Source: Methanobacterium sp.
Lineage (GTDB): Archaea > Methanobacteriota > Methanobacteria > Methanobacteriales > Methanobacteriaceae
Length of the DNA stretch: 64,000 nt
Direction of reading: 5' to 3'
Assembly: GCA_018263005.1 (NCBI GenBank)
Contig: JADFDH010000001.1
Span: forward strand, 620,001 to 684,000
In this document: one piece after another, positions 37,476-47,059 of the stretch
Layout of the letters: every line of letters starts with the position of its first letter
Position numbering within the stretch: the stretch's first letter is position 1
The notes under the pieces: generated by a model
The model's database searches: none
Seen by the model: the letters and a program-made list of their open reading frames with translations, nothing else
Told to the model about the DNA's origin: nothing
Translations under genes and position numbers: made by a program

Positions 37476-38417
37476 TCACCTTTTAACTAATTTTAATATT
37501 CGATCTAGACTTTCTGCAGGTTTTTCTATAGTGTTGAGGATGTAAACTTCGGTATTGGTAAATAATTCCTGGAAGAATCTTTTTCTAAGTATAAATTTTC
37601 TATTATTTCTAATAAGCTGATGAGGATTGCAGAAATCTTTCTCCACCATAAAATCTACCGCATCTTCAGGATTAACTCTTCTAAAGGGAGGATTATTAAA
37701 ATCCCGCTCCAGGAGAACTACAGTTTTTATGGTGGAACTTTCCCTAACTCTCTCCTTAAACAATGTTTTAACTTCCGCGATCCCTCTTCTGTGAGAATCG
37801 AGTTTTACCTCATTTAACTGGTTAGAAAAATTTTTCCAGACTTTAGCTATATCATCCCTTATATAAGAGTTCTTTTCTGAAGAGTAGACAACCACATCAT
37901 TTTTAAACAGACGAACAAAAAACCAATCATCTGATATGTAATTGAAATCCATCTCCTGCAGGAGTCCATAGGTTAAGGTGCTCTTACCTGTGCCGGGAGG
38001 TCCTATTATTGTAATACAATGTCCTGAATAGTCCACTGCAGATCCATGCACTGAATATCTCCTATGGATAGAATGATATTCTTCGAAAAAATCGGAAATG
38101 GCGGCCAGGGCAATGCTTTTTATCCAGCCGTAATAATCGCAGTTTTTTATTATACATGTCTTGGACATGGGTTCATACATTACCTGAAGCTTTCCACTGT
38201 CACATACTGCGAATATTTTACAATGTGGTCTTATATCCTCATTCATGAATTTAAAATTATCTTCCCACTCTTCCTTGAAGTCCTGGTTATCTGTTAAGAG
38301 TTTAACACATGCTCCATGAATATTGGCTTTCCTTTCATATTTTACCAGTTCAGCCACTTCTGGGAAGATTTCATCTTTATATGAGGGGCTTATTATTTCC
38401 ACTTCATATTGATCCAT
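37476..38417 (-). CDS. P-loop protein resembling HPr kinase/phosphorylase
   Basis: 313 residues from ATG 38417, with CGGTGTT upstream; the longer frame to 38453 lacks a ribosome site. Walker A IIGPPGTGKSTLTYGLL near residue 143 is followed by NYISDDWFFVRL, the acidic element next to the P-loop in HPr kinase-like proteins, and VHGSAVDYSGHCI matches the strand before the P-loop. Archaea have no PTS HPr here, so the substrate is unknown. It lies between aroB' and thpR on the same strand. Confidence 0.72.
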   Translation of the reverse strand: MDQYEVEIISPSYKDEIFPEVAELVKYERKANIHGACVKLLTDNQDFKEEWEDNFKFMNEDIRPHCKIFAVCDSGKLQVMYEPMSKTCIIKNCDYYGWIKSIALAAISDFFEEYHSIHRRYSVHGSAVDYSGHCITIIGPPGTGKSTLTYGLLQEMDFNYISDDWFFVRLFKNDVVVYSSEKNSYIRDDIAKVWKNFSNQLNEVKLDSHRRGIAEVKTLFKERVRESSTIKTVVLLERDFNNPPFRRVNPEDAVDFMVEKDFCNPHQLIRNNRKFILRKRFFQELFTNTEVYILNTIEKPAESLDRILKLVKR

Positions 38418-38500
38418 CAATAACACCGGATTTTTTTTAAGATGAAAAAACAAAAAAATTAGAATAATTTTTTAATATTCAATATTGTGGTGATTTTAAA

Positions 38501-39625
38501 CTATTTTTCTATGATGCTTTCCTCAATGGCCATCCCAAAGTGTCGGGCGTCAGGATCTAGGTATATCATGATTTTATCACCTACTTTGATCTCGGCTACA
38601 GAGATAGGTGTTCCGTCTTCTTTTACCAGTTTAATGGTCTCAGCATTCTGAAGTAGTGTTTTCAGGGTTACATCATCATATTCAGCTTCCACAAGCATCA
38701 GTGGTCTTTTTTCTATTTTTACCCGTCCTACAATGGCTGTTTTTGATTTGCCTTCTTTATCCACGGTTAAGACTTCATCTCCTGTCTCTATTTCTGAGAG
38801 ATATTTGGTCTTGTTATTGGGGGTCATGATGTATGCATGAACTGGCCCGGCGTTAACCCGGAATGGTCTTGATGCAACATATTCGCTTTCTGTGGATTCG
38901 CTGTGCACCAGAAATAATCCTTTAGAATAGGATCCGATAAGCATACCTTCCCCTACATTCATCATGGAACAGGTGTCCACGCATACCCGATCTCCAGAAC
39001 CAACCTGTTCTAACTTGGTCACTGTAGCTGCTTTTAACTGGTAATTTTCTGATTCTATTTTCTCCACCAGTTCTGCTACCTTTTTGATCTGTGATAGATC
39101 GGTGGGGCATAGAAGAACGCCGTCTGTACCATATTCAAGTGTTTCTAATGCTAATTTGGCTTCTTCATAATCTGAGACAGCTGCTATTAGTTTTACATCT
39201 TCTTTTTGCAGTTCGGCGATGATATTTTCCAGGGGAATTACTTTCCAGTCTTTTCCCAGAAGTATTAAATAATCTGATTCTTTTCCCAGTAGAGAGGCTA
39301 ATTTTTCATGGTTTTTGCTGGTGATCTCTACGTAAGCGGCAACTTTTTTTCCTTTTCTTTTAAGCCTTCTAACAGCACTTAGATCTTTTGATTCTATTAA
39401 ATTCTCCATTAAAGATAAAGTACTGTCTCCTTCACCGTTTCTACCAACTAAAACTATATCAGAGCCTTCTATATCTGAAATAAGAGTTATATTGCCCAAT
39501 TTTTTTATATTTTCCACGTCTGAAAAGTCAACAACATGATCTATCCCTGACTCCAGGGCTTTAGTTATGAATCCTTTCTTCTTATCCCAATCCATTCCTT
39601 CAGCCATGATCCATGCGAATTTCAT
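38501..39625 (-). CDS. 3-Dehydroquinate synthase II (archaeal AroB')
   Basis: 374 residues. In methanogens this enzyme oxidatively deaminates and cyclises the AroA' product to 3-dehydroquinate, replacing the DAHP route. Recognisable parts are the start MKFAWIMAEGMDWDKKKGFI, TDGVLLCPTDLSQI, GVGDRVCVDTCSMMNVGEGMLIGSYS-like segments, SRPFRVNAGPVHAYI and KTKYLSEIETGDEVLTVD. AroA' is 50 bases upstream on the same strand. Aromatic amino acids and p-aminobenzoate are the downstream products. Confidence 0.94.
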   Translation of the reverse strand: MKFAWIMAEGMDWDKKKGFITKALESGIDHVVDFSDVENIKKLGNITLISDIEGSDIVLVGRNGEGDSTLSLMENLIESKDLSAVRRLKRKGKKVAAYVEITSKNHEKLASLLGKESDYLILLGKDWKVIPLENIIAELQKEDVKLIAAVSDYEEAKLALETLEYGTDGVLLCPTDLSQIKKVAELVEKIESENYQLKAATVTKLEQVGSGDRVCVDTCSMMNVGEGMLIGSYSKGLFLVHSESTESEYVASRPFRVNAGPVHAYIMTPNNKTKYLSEIETGDEVLTVDKEGKSKTAIVGRVKIEKRPLMLVEAEYDDVTLKTLLQNAETIKLVKEDGTPISVAEIKVGDKIMIYLDPDARHFGMAIEESIIEK

Positions 39626-39675
39626 TATATAACCTTCTTGTACTGTTTAATGGCTTCAATAAATTTAATGGAAAT

Positions 39676-40470
39676 TTAACCGGTGATTATTTTTAATGCT
39701 TCTTCTACTTCCATGTCATTATGAACGATTTCAGCAATGGCCCGAGTTGTTTTCCGGGGTGATTCAGCTTGGAAAACATTCCTACCAATTGCTACTCCAG
39801 CTCCACCCATATCAACAGCGTTTTTAACCATTTCTAGGAGTTCCTGGTCAGTTTCGACTCGAGGTCCCCCTGCTATTACTAGTGGAACAGGACATCCATC
39901 CACTACTTCTTTGAATGTCTCTGGATCTCCAGTGTAGTTGGTTTTTATGATATCCGCACCTAATTCAGCTCCAGCCCGGGAAGCTATTTTAACAACATCA
40001 GCATGATGTTCGTCTTTTATTTTCTCTCCACGGGGGTACATCATGGCAATCAAGGGCATTCCCCAATCATCACATATTTCTGCAGTGGTTCCCAGTATGT
40101 TAAGCATTTCTGGTTCCTTTTTAGAACCTACATTTACATGAACTGAAACAGCATCAGCCCCCATTTGCATTGCCTTTTCCACCGAAGTTACCATTACTTT
40201 ATTATCGGGATCAGGCCCCAGAGAGGTGCTGGCTGATAAGTGTATTATTAATCCTATATCTCTTCCATAGCCCCTATGTCCACTTCCTACTATCCCTTTA
40301 TGCACAATAACAGCGTTAGCTCCTCCGCTAGCCACTTCGTCTATGGTTTCGGCCATGTCAATAATTCCGCTAATAGGGCCCATGGAAACACCATGATCCA
40401 TAGGTACTATGACGCATCGGCCGGTTTTTCTGTTTAATATCCTTTCAATTCTAATTTTTTTACCTATCAT
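39676..40470 (-). CDS. 2-Amino-3,7-dideoxy-D-threo-hept-6-ulosonate synthase (archaeal AroA')
   Basis: 264 residues of the class I fructose-bisphosphate aldolase-like family. It condenses a methylglyoxal-derived sugar phosphate with aspartate semialdehyde. CVIVPMDHGVSMGPISGI, ADAVSVHVNVG, ADIIKTNYTGDP (Schiff-base Lys), PLVIAGGPR and GVAIGRNVFQ are characteristic. A strong GGAGGAGGGTG precedes the ATG. It is the first gene of the minus-strand run that continues through aroB', the P-loop gene, thpR and cca. Confidence 0.94.
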   Translation of the reverse strand: MIGKKIRIERILNRKTGRCVIVPMDHGVSMGPISGIIDMAETIDEVASGGANAVIVHKGIVGSGHRGYGRDIGLIIHLSASTSLGPDPDNKVMVTSVEKAMQMGADAVSVHVNVGSKKEPEMLNILGTTAEICDDWGMPLIAMMYPRGEKIKDEHHADVVKIASRAGAELGADIIKTNYTGDPETFKEVVDGCPVPLVIAGGPRVETDQELLEMVKNAVDMGGAGVAIGRNVFQAESPRKTTRAIAEIVHNDMEVEEALKIITG

Positions 40471-40938
40471 AGAGACACCCTCCTCCTTTTTTTATTACCA
40501 TAATTAGATTCTTATTAAATACTGTTGATTATTACTATTCTAGGTAAAGTTTTAACTTAGCTGATATAAAAAACTAATCCTTTCTTATTTAGTATTATAT
40601 TCTTTCAACTATTATTAGAAACATTATAATTTGTAAAGAATCCTTCTGATTTTTAAAAAAAAATTCATCTGTAATTCATAATCCACATAAATATAATAAG
40701 ATCAACTTTTTTATCCCACATGATCAATGATAAACATGTTATCCACATTATTAATAGGATCAACTTCTCATCTAGTGATACTAATATGTTGTTCTTGTAT
40801 AATTTGAAATCATTATTTGCATAATTGTGGTTAATTCTTTTTTATGATTCATTAAAAAATTTAATAACTAATAAATTACAATAATATAATGAAATATTAT
40901 ACCTTTATTAAATACTCAAAGCAGAAGGGGGTGTTGAT
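40471..40938. other. Divergent intergenic region with an imperfect repeat
   Basis: Spacer between the leftward aroA' and the rightward coiled-coil membrane gene. ATCCACATAAATATAATA...GATCAACTT at about 40681-40709 recurs imperfectly at about 40741-40767 as ATCCACATTATTAATA...GATCAACTT. No gene was seen on either strand. Confidence 0.5.
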
Positions 40939-41553
40939 GTGAAGGATGAAGGAAAAAAAGATTATAAAGAGGATTTAAACCAGCTTTATAAGGAAAAAGA
41001 TGAGCTCGAAGATGATATCAAAAAGTTAGATCAGGAGAAAATACAGAGATTACAGAATATTAATGAAGAACTGGAAAAAAAGGTTGAATGGCTGGATAAG
41101 GATAGGATTAAAGCCATAAAAGAAAGAGATAACTATAGAAAACAGGTTAATAACTTTAGGGGTAAAAAATGGTCTAATTCCCTTAAAATGATATCAGTCC
41201 TGGCAACCCTTGATCTAATTATCATACCCATCCTGGTATCATTTCTAAATATTCCAATTCAATGGCTATTCATATCAATAGGCATAATCACATTCTTTGG
41301 TATCCTAACAATTGCCAATTATATGTCTGGTACATCACCATTTGATACAGGAGAAGTAAGAAAAGCACTAACTGGTTCTATTGTAATTATTTACCTAGCA
41401 TTGGTACCCCTTATAACCTTTGGAACTGTAACCATACCTGCTGAGGAACCTATTAAAACCATAGTAACCAATTTCACCTGGATAGTAGGGGCAATAGTTA
41501 TATTCTACTTCGGATCCCGAGCTGTTGAGGAGTATGTGAAGGCTAAAAATTAA
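40939..41553 (+). CDS. Coiled-coil membrane protein of unknown function
   Basis: 204 residues from GTG 40939 behind a G-rich ribosome site. Residues 1-75 are a charged coiled coil (heptads of Leu/Ile with Lys/Glu). Four hydrophobic helices follow between about 82 and 196, and the C-terminus is YFGSRAVEEYVKAKN. No signal peptide, so the coil is probably cytoplasmic. I recognise no family. It converges with aspS. Confidence 0.65.
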   Translation: MKDEGKKDYKEDLNQLYKEKDELEDDIKKLDQEKIQRLQNINEELEKKVEWLDKDRIKAIKERDNYRKQVNNFRGKKWSNSLKMISVLATLDLIIIPILVSFLNIPIQWLFISIGIITFFGILTIANYMSGTSPFDTGEVRKALTGSIVIIYLALVPLITFGTVTIPAEEPIKTIVTNFTWIVGAIVIFYFGSRAVEEYVKAKN

Positions 41554-41567
41554 ATTTAATTATTTTT

Positions 41568-42887
41568 TTATGGAGTTAGCCTTCTTCTATCCCTGGGGAA
41601 CAGAACAGTTTCCCGGATATTACCGGCTCCAGTCAGGCACATGGTGAACCTTTCTGCACCTAATCCCCAACCTGAATGGGGCGGCATACCATATTCAAAT
41701 GCAGCCAGATATCTTTTGAAGGATTCGGGATTTAGTCCCTGTTTTTTTATCCGTTCCACCAAAAGGTCATGTTTATGCACCCGCATTGCGCCGGAGGATA
41801 TCTCCAGGTCAGCGTACATTAAATCAAAGGCACAGCTTTTCTGTGGATCTTCCTGACTGGGCATTACATAAAATGGTTTGATATCGGTAGGCCATCCTGT
41901 GATGAAGTAATAGTCATTTATTAATTCTCCCATGGCTTTTTCAGCAGCACGGGATAAGTCTTCACCATGACGTAATTGCACTCCCTGACTATTGACCATA
42001 TCGATCATATCATCATAGTCCACACGTTTAAATGGTGTTTTAGGAACTTTTAAATCTATTTCCAGAGTTTCCAGTTCACTCTGGCAGTGATCCTTCACAT
42101 CTTTAATGGCAGTTACCACGATCTGCTCTAGGATGTTCATCACATCTTCATGATCACAAAAAGCTGCTTCCATATCTATGGATATTGCTTCGTTTAAATG
42201 TCTAAGTGTATCGTGTTCTTCTGCTCTGAATATAGGCGCTATTTCGTAGACCTGGTCAAAACCAGAGGCCATCATCATCTGTTTGTATAGCTGGGGGCTC
42301 TGTCCCAGGAATGCTTCCCTTTCAAAGTAGGTTATGGGGAAGAGTTCAGTTCCTCCTTCTGTTGCTGAAGCAACTAGTTTAGGGGTGTTTATTTCTAAAA
42401 ATCCATTTTCTTCTAAGAATAAGCGTACAGAATGTAACATTCTGCTTTTTATTTTAAATATAGAGCTCACACTATGTTTTCTAAGATCTAAGAATCGTGA
42501 ATCAAGTCTGGTGTCAATTTCAGCCTTTACTTTTTCGGTGGTGTCTAGGGGTAGGGGTAGTTTTGATTCATTTAACAATTCAACGTCCTGTGGAATGATT
42601 TCTACTCCCCCCGGTGCTTTGGGAGATTCCTTAACTGTGCCCTTAACTGCTATTACGTATTCTTTTTTCAGTTGTTGAATTTGTTTGAATAATTCGGGGG
42701 TTATCTTTTTACTGGGAGCGGTTATCTGTAATATACCATCTCTATCTCTTAGTAATACGAAGATGATTCCACCCAGATCTCTTATCTCATGGATCCAACC
42801 AGATATGGTTACTTCTTCTCCATTAAGGTCTTGGGTTATTTCTTTTGAATAATGAGTTCTTCTGCATTTTATTATGTTTCCTGTCAA
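41568..42887 (-). CDS. aspS: Aspartyl-tRNA synthetase, archaeal type
   Basis: 439 residues, class II. The N-terminal OB-fold anticodon-binding domain contains GEEVTISGWIHEIRDLGGIIFVLLRDRDG. Motif 2 is FRAEEHDTLRHLNE, the flipping-loop region TEGGTELFPITYF is present, and motif 3 is GWGLGAERFTM. The length is that of archaeal enzymes without the bacterial insert. Whether it is discriminating or also charges tRNA-Asn cannot be decided without the GatCAB genes. Confidence 0.95.
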   Translation of the reverse strand: MTGNIIKCRRTHYSKEITQDLNGEEVTISGWIHEIRDLGGIIFVLLRDRDGILQITAPSKKITPELFKQIQQLKKEYVIAVKGTVKESPKAPGGVEIIPQDVELLNESKLPLPLDTTEKVKAEIDTRLDSRFLDLRKHSVSSIFKIKSRMLHSVRLFLEENGFLEINTPKLVASATEGGTELFPITYFEREAFLGQSPQLYKQMMMASGFDQVYEIAPIFRAEEHDTLRHLNEAISIDMEAAFCDHEDVMNILEQIVVTAIKDVKDHCQSELETLEIDLKVPKTPFKRVDYDDMIDMVNSQGVQLRHGEDLSRAAEKAMGELINDYYFITGWPTDIKPFYVMPSQEDPQKSCAFDLMYADLEISSGAMRVHKHDLLVERIKKQGLNPESFKRYLAAFEYGMPPHSGWGLGAERFTMCLTGAGNIRETVLFPRDRRRLTP

Positions 42888-43056
42888 TTTAATACACCTC
42901 TAAAATATTTGAATAAATGTAATAAATTTTAATTTAGTAAATTTTATTTCATCTCAATTTCAGAAATAATATTATTCCATATAATTTATTATTTGTTACT
43001 TTATTCATACTTTATTTGGAATTAAAATTTATATTTCTTTGATTTGATTTAATATA

Positions 43057-44343
43057 TTATTTAATATTTTTTAATCTTTTTTTAAATGATTCTGCGTGTG
43101 AGTATAGTCCTTCGTGTTCTGCAAGGGTAACTACCATTTTTTCCAGGTTCTTCAGACCTTCTTCTGTCAGCCGTTGTATAGTTGGTTTTTTAAGGAATGA
43201 TTCTGTGGAAAGACCTGCTGTAAAGCGAGCGCATCCGGATGTGGGTAGTACATGATTGGTTCCTGATCCATAGTCTCCGGCAGCTACTGGGGTAATGTCG
43301 CCTAAAAATATGGATCCAGCATGATTAATTTTATCCAACAGATCTTCGGGTTTTTCGGCCATTATTATGAGGTGTTCGGGAGCATATTGGTCACTAAATT
43401 CAGCTGCCTCTTTAATAGTGTCAACTATTATTATATGTCCGTATTTACCTAAAGATTGAGTGATAATCTCATTTCTAGGTGCGAATTTGATCTCCTGGTT
43501 TATTATTTTATCTACTTCTTCTGCCAGATCCTTTGAATTGGTTACTAGCACAGAAGCTGCATCAGGGTCGTGTTCTGCTTGGGCCATCATATCTATGGCT
43601 ATGTATTCAGCATTGGCTGTTTGATCTGCTATTATAAGCACTTCTGATGGTCCTGCTGGGAAGTCAATATCCACATCGCCGTAGACCAGTTTTTTAGCAG
43701 TGGTTACATAAATATTTCCAGGACCCACAATTTTATCCACTTTTGGTATGGTTTCTGTTCCGTAGGCCATGGCCGCTATGGCCTGTGCCCCTCCTACAGT
43801 GTATATTTCATCAGCACCGGCTATACTTGCGGCAGCCAATATTTCGTGGTTAATTTGTCCCTGTCTGTCTGGTGGGGTGCAGCATATTATCCGGGATACT
43901 CCTGCTATTTTAGCAGGTATGATGGTCATTAGAATGGTTGATAGGTAAACTGCCCGACCTCCTGGTATGTAACACCCTACGATTTCTATTGGTCTTATTA
44001 TTTGGCCTGCAGATACACCTTCATCTACATTACACACCCATTCTGGTGGTATCTGTGCCTGGTGAAATTTTCTGATGTTATTTGCGGCTTGTTTAAGAGC
44101 ATCTAATAGTCTGCTATCTACTTTTTTCAAGCTTTCTTCAAGGTCAAAAACTGCCCTCGGATTTTCTATTTTAACACCATCAAATTTTTCACTAAAATCA
44201 ATTAACGACTGATCTCCATTGTGACGAACGTCACATATGATATTGTTTACCGTTTTTAAAACACTTTCTGCACCAATTTGGGACCGTTCAAGTAGTTTTA
44301 ATCTATCTGTCTTTTCCATTTTATTTAATTCTATGATTTTCAT
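43057..44343 (-). CDS. hisD: Histidinol dehydrogenase
   Basis: Final two oxidations of histidine biosynthesis (L-histidinol to L-histidine with NAD, zinc dependent). 428 residues. Signatures are CYIPGGRAVYLSTILMT, GGAQAIAAMAYGTETIPKV, DKIVGPGNIYVT, AQAEHDPDAAS (zinc/catalytic region) and GDYGSGTNHVLPTSGCARF. It stands alone here; other his genes are not in the window. Confidence 0.96.
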   Translation of the reverse strand: MKIIELNKMEKTDRLKLLERSQIGAESVLKTVNNIICDVRHNGDQSLIDFSEKFDGVKIENPRAVFDLEESLKKVDSRLLDALKQAANNIRKFHQAQIPPEWVCNVDEGVSAGQIIRPIEIVGCYIPGGRAVYLSTILMTIIPAKIAGVSRIICCTPPDRQGQINHEILAAASIAGADEIYTVGGAQAIAAMAYGTETIPKVDKIVGPGNIYVTTAKKLVYGDVDIDFPAGPSEVLIIADQTANAEYIAIDMMAQAEHDPDAASVLVTNSKDLAEEVDKIINQEIKFAPRNEIITQSLGKYGHIIIVDTIKEAAEFSDQYAPEHLIIMAEKPEDLLDKINHAGSIFLGDITPVAAGDYGSGTNHVLPTSGCARFTAGLSTESFLKKPTIQRLTEEGLKNLEKMVVTLAEHEGLYSHAESFKKRLKNIK

Positions 44344-44492
44344 CCTATCACAGTATTTATACTATTTTAAGGTTAAATCTGTTGTAAACATATAATTTTT
44401 ATACTTAATAAACCAACTTTATTTGTGATTATTATCAGAATTGGTCAAAACCTTTATTTACAACATTATCAATATTCATAGTTGGCATGTGA

Positions 44493-44518
44493 AAATATTT
44501 GTTTAATAACAAATACTT
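44493..44518. promoter_or_regulatory. Inverted repeat upstream of the UPF0058 gene, possible operator
   Basis: Eleven-base arms AAATATTTGTT / AACAAATACTT around a TAAT loop, with one mismatch. It lies just upstream of an AT-rich box at about 44534 and about 110 bases before the UPF0058 start, in the divergent gap after hisD. Confidence 0.35.
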
Positions 44519-44629
44519 GATTTATAACAAGATACCGAATTATATATTTTTTATCTATAACAAACTCACTGCCCCCATAACCCCGTAACATGCCCTTTCA
44601 ACTTCAAACTTCGTAAGGTGTCAGATAAT

Positions 44630-44956
44630 ATGTATAAAGACGAACTCATACAGCTACATCAATTTTTGGTATACGTGTTAAAGAATATGGATGAAGAATA
44701 CGAGTTAAAGGAGGAGTGTAAAGATTATCTTGGCCTTAATATAAGCCCCCATCATATTCATCGGACTAAAGCCGAACATAAATATGCTATTTTTGTACTG
44801 TCCAACACAATATCGGAAGTGCTGGCCAATAATAATGGAGGAATGTCTTCTAACATCTCTAACGGTCTTAACGAACTGGTAAAGAGATCAAAGAGGGAGC
44901 TTATTAAAATTCAGGATGATGGAACTTTAAAATACGAGAAAATAAAAATTAAATAG
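44630..44956 (+). CDS. UPF0058 family protein
   Basis: 108 residues starting MYKDELIQLHQFLVYVLKNM, a very recognisable start for this archaeal family of unknown function. ISPHHIHRTKAEHKYAIFVLS is the other conserved stretch. I use ATG 44630; the GTG at 44618 is part of the AAGGTG ribosome site. A small, soluble, helical protein. Confidence 0.85.
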   Translation: MYKDELIQLHQFLVYVLKNMDEEYELKEECKDYLGLNISPHHIHRTKAEHKYAIFVLSNTISEVLANNNGGMSSNISNGLNELVKRSKRELIKIQDDGTLKYEKIKIK

Positions 44957-45104
44957 TTGAAAAAAAATTTATAAAGTCACAGTTATAATATCGTTAGTTT
45001 TATTTAAAATATATAATATTTTACATGATAGAGATAAATTTCTATCTCTTATTATTATTCTTATTTAGTTTCAAACCAAATGAACTCTTTTTTTAGGTGG
45101 AATT

Positions 45105-46481
45105 ATGAAAGGTTTAAGAAAAATGATCTGTCTGGTGGATGGAGAACATTATATACCCGTAACCAAATCCGCATTAGACACATTAGAAGATTTAGAAAAC
45201 AATGAAATAGTAGCCGTAGTTTTTATAGGTGGAACTGAAAAACTTAGAGAGACTTCTGACAAAGCTATTGAAGATAAAATGGGTAGAAAAGTCTATTTCG
45301 GCCCTGATCATCATAAAATTCCCTATGAATTAATAGGTGAAAAAATTGTTGAATATGATGCTGATGTAGTAATGGATCTAAGCGATGAACCTATTGTTGA
45401 TTATTCAAAAAGATTTAAGATAGCAACCATTGTATTATCCAATGGAATACCATACGAGGGTCCGGACTTTACATTTAAACCCCTCAGTGAACATGATGTA
45501 CTTAAAAAACCATCAATAAAAATATTAGGCACAGGAAAAAGAATAGGAAAAACTGCTGTATCGGCATACGCAGCTAGAAAAATTTATAAAAATGAATACA
45601 ACCCCTGTGTAGTGGCTATGGGGCGAGGAGGCCCTGAAGAACCTGAAATAGTCCGGGGAGACCAGATCGAGATCACACCACAATTTTTAATGGAACAATC
45701 TGATAAGGGAATTCATGCAGCATCCGATCACTGGGAAGATGCTTTGATGAGTAGAATTCTAACTATTGGATGTAGAAGATGCGGCGGTGGAATGGTTGGA
45801 CAGGTTTTCATAACCAATATGAAAAAGGGAGCAGAGTTAGCCAATGAAGTTGAATCTGATTTTGTGATCATCGAAGGAAGTGGTGCTGCCATTCCTCCCA
45901 TTAAAACAGATAAACATATAGTACTGGTAGGTGCCAATCAACCAATAATCAACATCGAAAGATTCTTCGGACCGTACAGGATACAAATGGCAGATTTAGT
46001 AGTTATAACCATGTGTGAGATGCCCATGGCCAGTAGAGAAAAGGTGGAAAGAATAGAGAAATTCATCAAGAATTTAAACCCAGAAGCTACAGTTATACCC
46101 ACAGTTTTCCGTCCCAAACCACTGGAGAGCATAGAGGATAAAAACATTCTATTTGCAACCACAGCACCGGATAATGTAAAGAAGGTTCTAATAGATTATT
46201 TAGAGAAAAATTATAATTGTAATGTGGTTGGAACCACGCCACACCTTTCCAATAGGCCTCTGCTGCAGAAGGATATAGAAAAATATATGGACCATGTTGA
46301 TGTAATGCTCACTGAATTGAAAGCAGCCGCAGTAGATGTAGCAACTAAAGATGCCCTTAAAGCAGGTTTAGAAGTAGTTTACTGTGATAACATACCTATA
46401 GTGGTTGGTGGGTCGGATGAAGAACTTTCCAATGCTATCATCGCGGTAGTTGATGATGCCATAGATTCATTCAATAATTAG
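45105..46481 (+). CDS. cpgS: Cyclic 2,3-diphosphoglycerate synthetase
   Basis: ATP-dependent enzyme that cyclises 2,3-diphosphoglycerate to cDPG, a thermoprotectant and phosphate/energy reserve of Methanobacteriales and Methanopyrus. 458 residues, like the Methanothermus enzyme. Features: KMICLVDGEHYIPV at the N-terminus; the P-loop-like ILGTGKRIGKTAVSAYAAR; VVAMGRGGPEEPEIV; IGCRRCGGGMVGQVF; and DFVIIEGSGAAIPPI. AGGTGG lies before the ATG. The deformylase-like gene follows 29 bases later. Confidence 0.92.
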   Translation: MKGLRKMICLVDGEHYIPVTKSALDTLEDLENNEIVAVVFIGGTEKLRETSDKAIEDKMGRKVYFGPDHHKIPYELIGEKIVEYDADVVMDLSDEPIVDYSKRFKIATIVLSNGIPYEGPDFTFKPLSEHDVLKKPSIKILGTGKRIGKTAVSAYAARKIYKNEYNPCVVAMGRGGPEEPEIVRGDQIEITPQFLMEQSDKGIHAASDHWEDALMSRILTIGCRRCGGGMVGQVFITNMKKGAELANEVESDFVIIEGSGAAIPPIKTDKHIVLVGANQPIINIERFFGPYRIQMADLVVITMCEMPMASREKVERIEKFIKNLNPEATVIPTVFRPKPLESIEDKNILFATTAPDNVKKVLIDYLEKNYNCNVVGTTPHLSNRPLLQKDIEKYMDHVDVMLTELKAAAVDVATKDALKAGLEVVYCDNIPIVVGGSDEELSNAIIAVVDDAIDSFNN

Positions 46482-46510
46482 ATATAATTATCTCTGTAAT
46501 AGGTGGTTTA

Positions 46511-47059
46511 TTGGATAATTATACGGATGTTGATCAATTAATTAGGAAATTAAAATTTAATCTAGAGGAACAGCAGGTAATTAAGGATTTAGAAATTGAG
46601 CCTGATGTTTTTATTCCTTTACTTTTCTCAGTTAAATATGGTGGAAACTGGAGTATTAAAAATAAGAGCGATTCATTGAAAGTGATGGCCATAAAAGAGA
46701 AAATTACCCGTTATGATCAGAAGAATAAGGCTGGTTATACCTTAGAGTTAATACACCTAATATCAAACCCTGCTATCATAGCTAAAGAAGGTCAGGTATA
46801 TCGTCTAGAAAAATGTAGTGAGAGCAAGGAAAGAAAAATAGTTACCAGGCCATATAAAGTCCAAATAGATGGTGAAGATATTATTAAGGCAGAATTAAAT
46901 CCAAAGAACATGGAGATAACTATTAAACACGTTGATGGTCCGCTATCCTTTGAGGGATCGGCAGCATTTGGAATATCCCATGAAATGGAACATTTAAAAG
47001 GATCCAAAATGGACACTGGGAAATGTTTATGGGATTTCAGTTACCAAACCTTAAAATAA
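46511..47059 (+). CDS. Peptide-deformylase-like protein with Cys/HExxH metal site
   Basis: 182 residues from TTG 46511 just behind AGGTGG. The second half follows the peptide deformylase pattern: LISNPAIIAKEGQVYRLEKCSES (strand, NP, EG, then a Cys where deformylases have EGCLS), TRPYKVQIDGEDIIKAEL, and FGISHEMEHLKGSKM (HExxH with L-x-G). The glycine-rich first motif of classical deformylases is not clear, and EGCLS is degraded apart from the Cys. Archaea do not formylate initiator Met, so the activity is unknown; another metallohydrolase is possible. Confidence 0.6.
   Translation: MDNYTDVDQLIRKLKFNLEEQQVIKDLEIEPDVFIPLLFSVKYGGNWSIKNKSDSLKVMAIKEKITRYDQKNKAGYTLELIHLISNPAIIAKEGQVYRLEKCSESKERKIVTRPYKVQIDGEDIIKAELNPKNMEITIKHVDGPLSFEGSAAFGISHEMEHLKGSKMDTGKCLWDFSYQTLK

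Noticed and set aside
44618..44620. GTG start for UPF0058
   Set aside because: It is part of the AAGGTG ribosome-binding site; ATG 44630 gives the typical family N-terminus.
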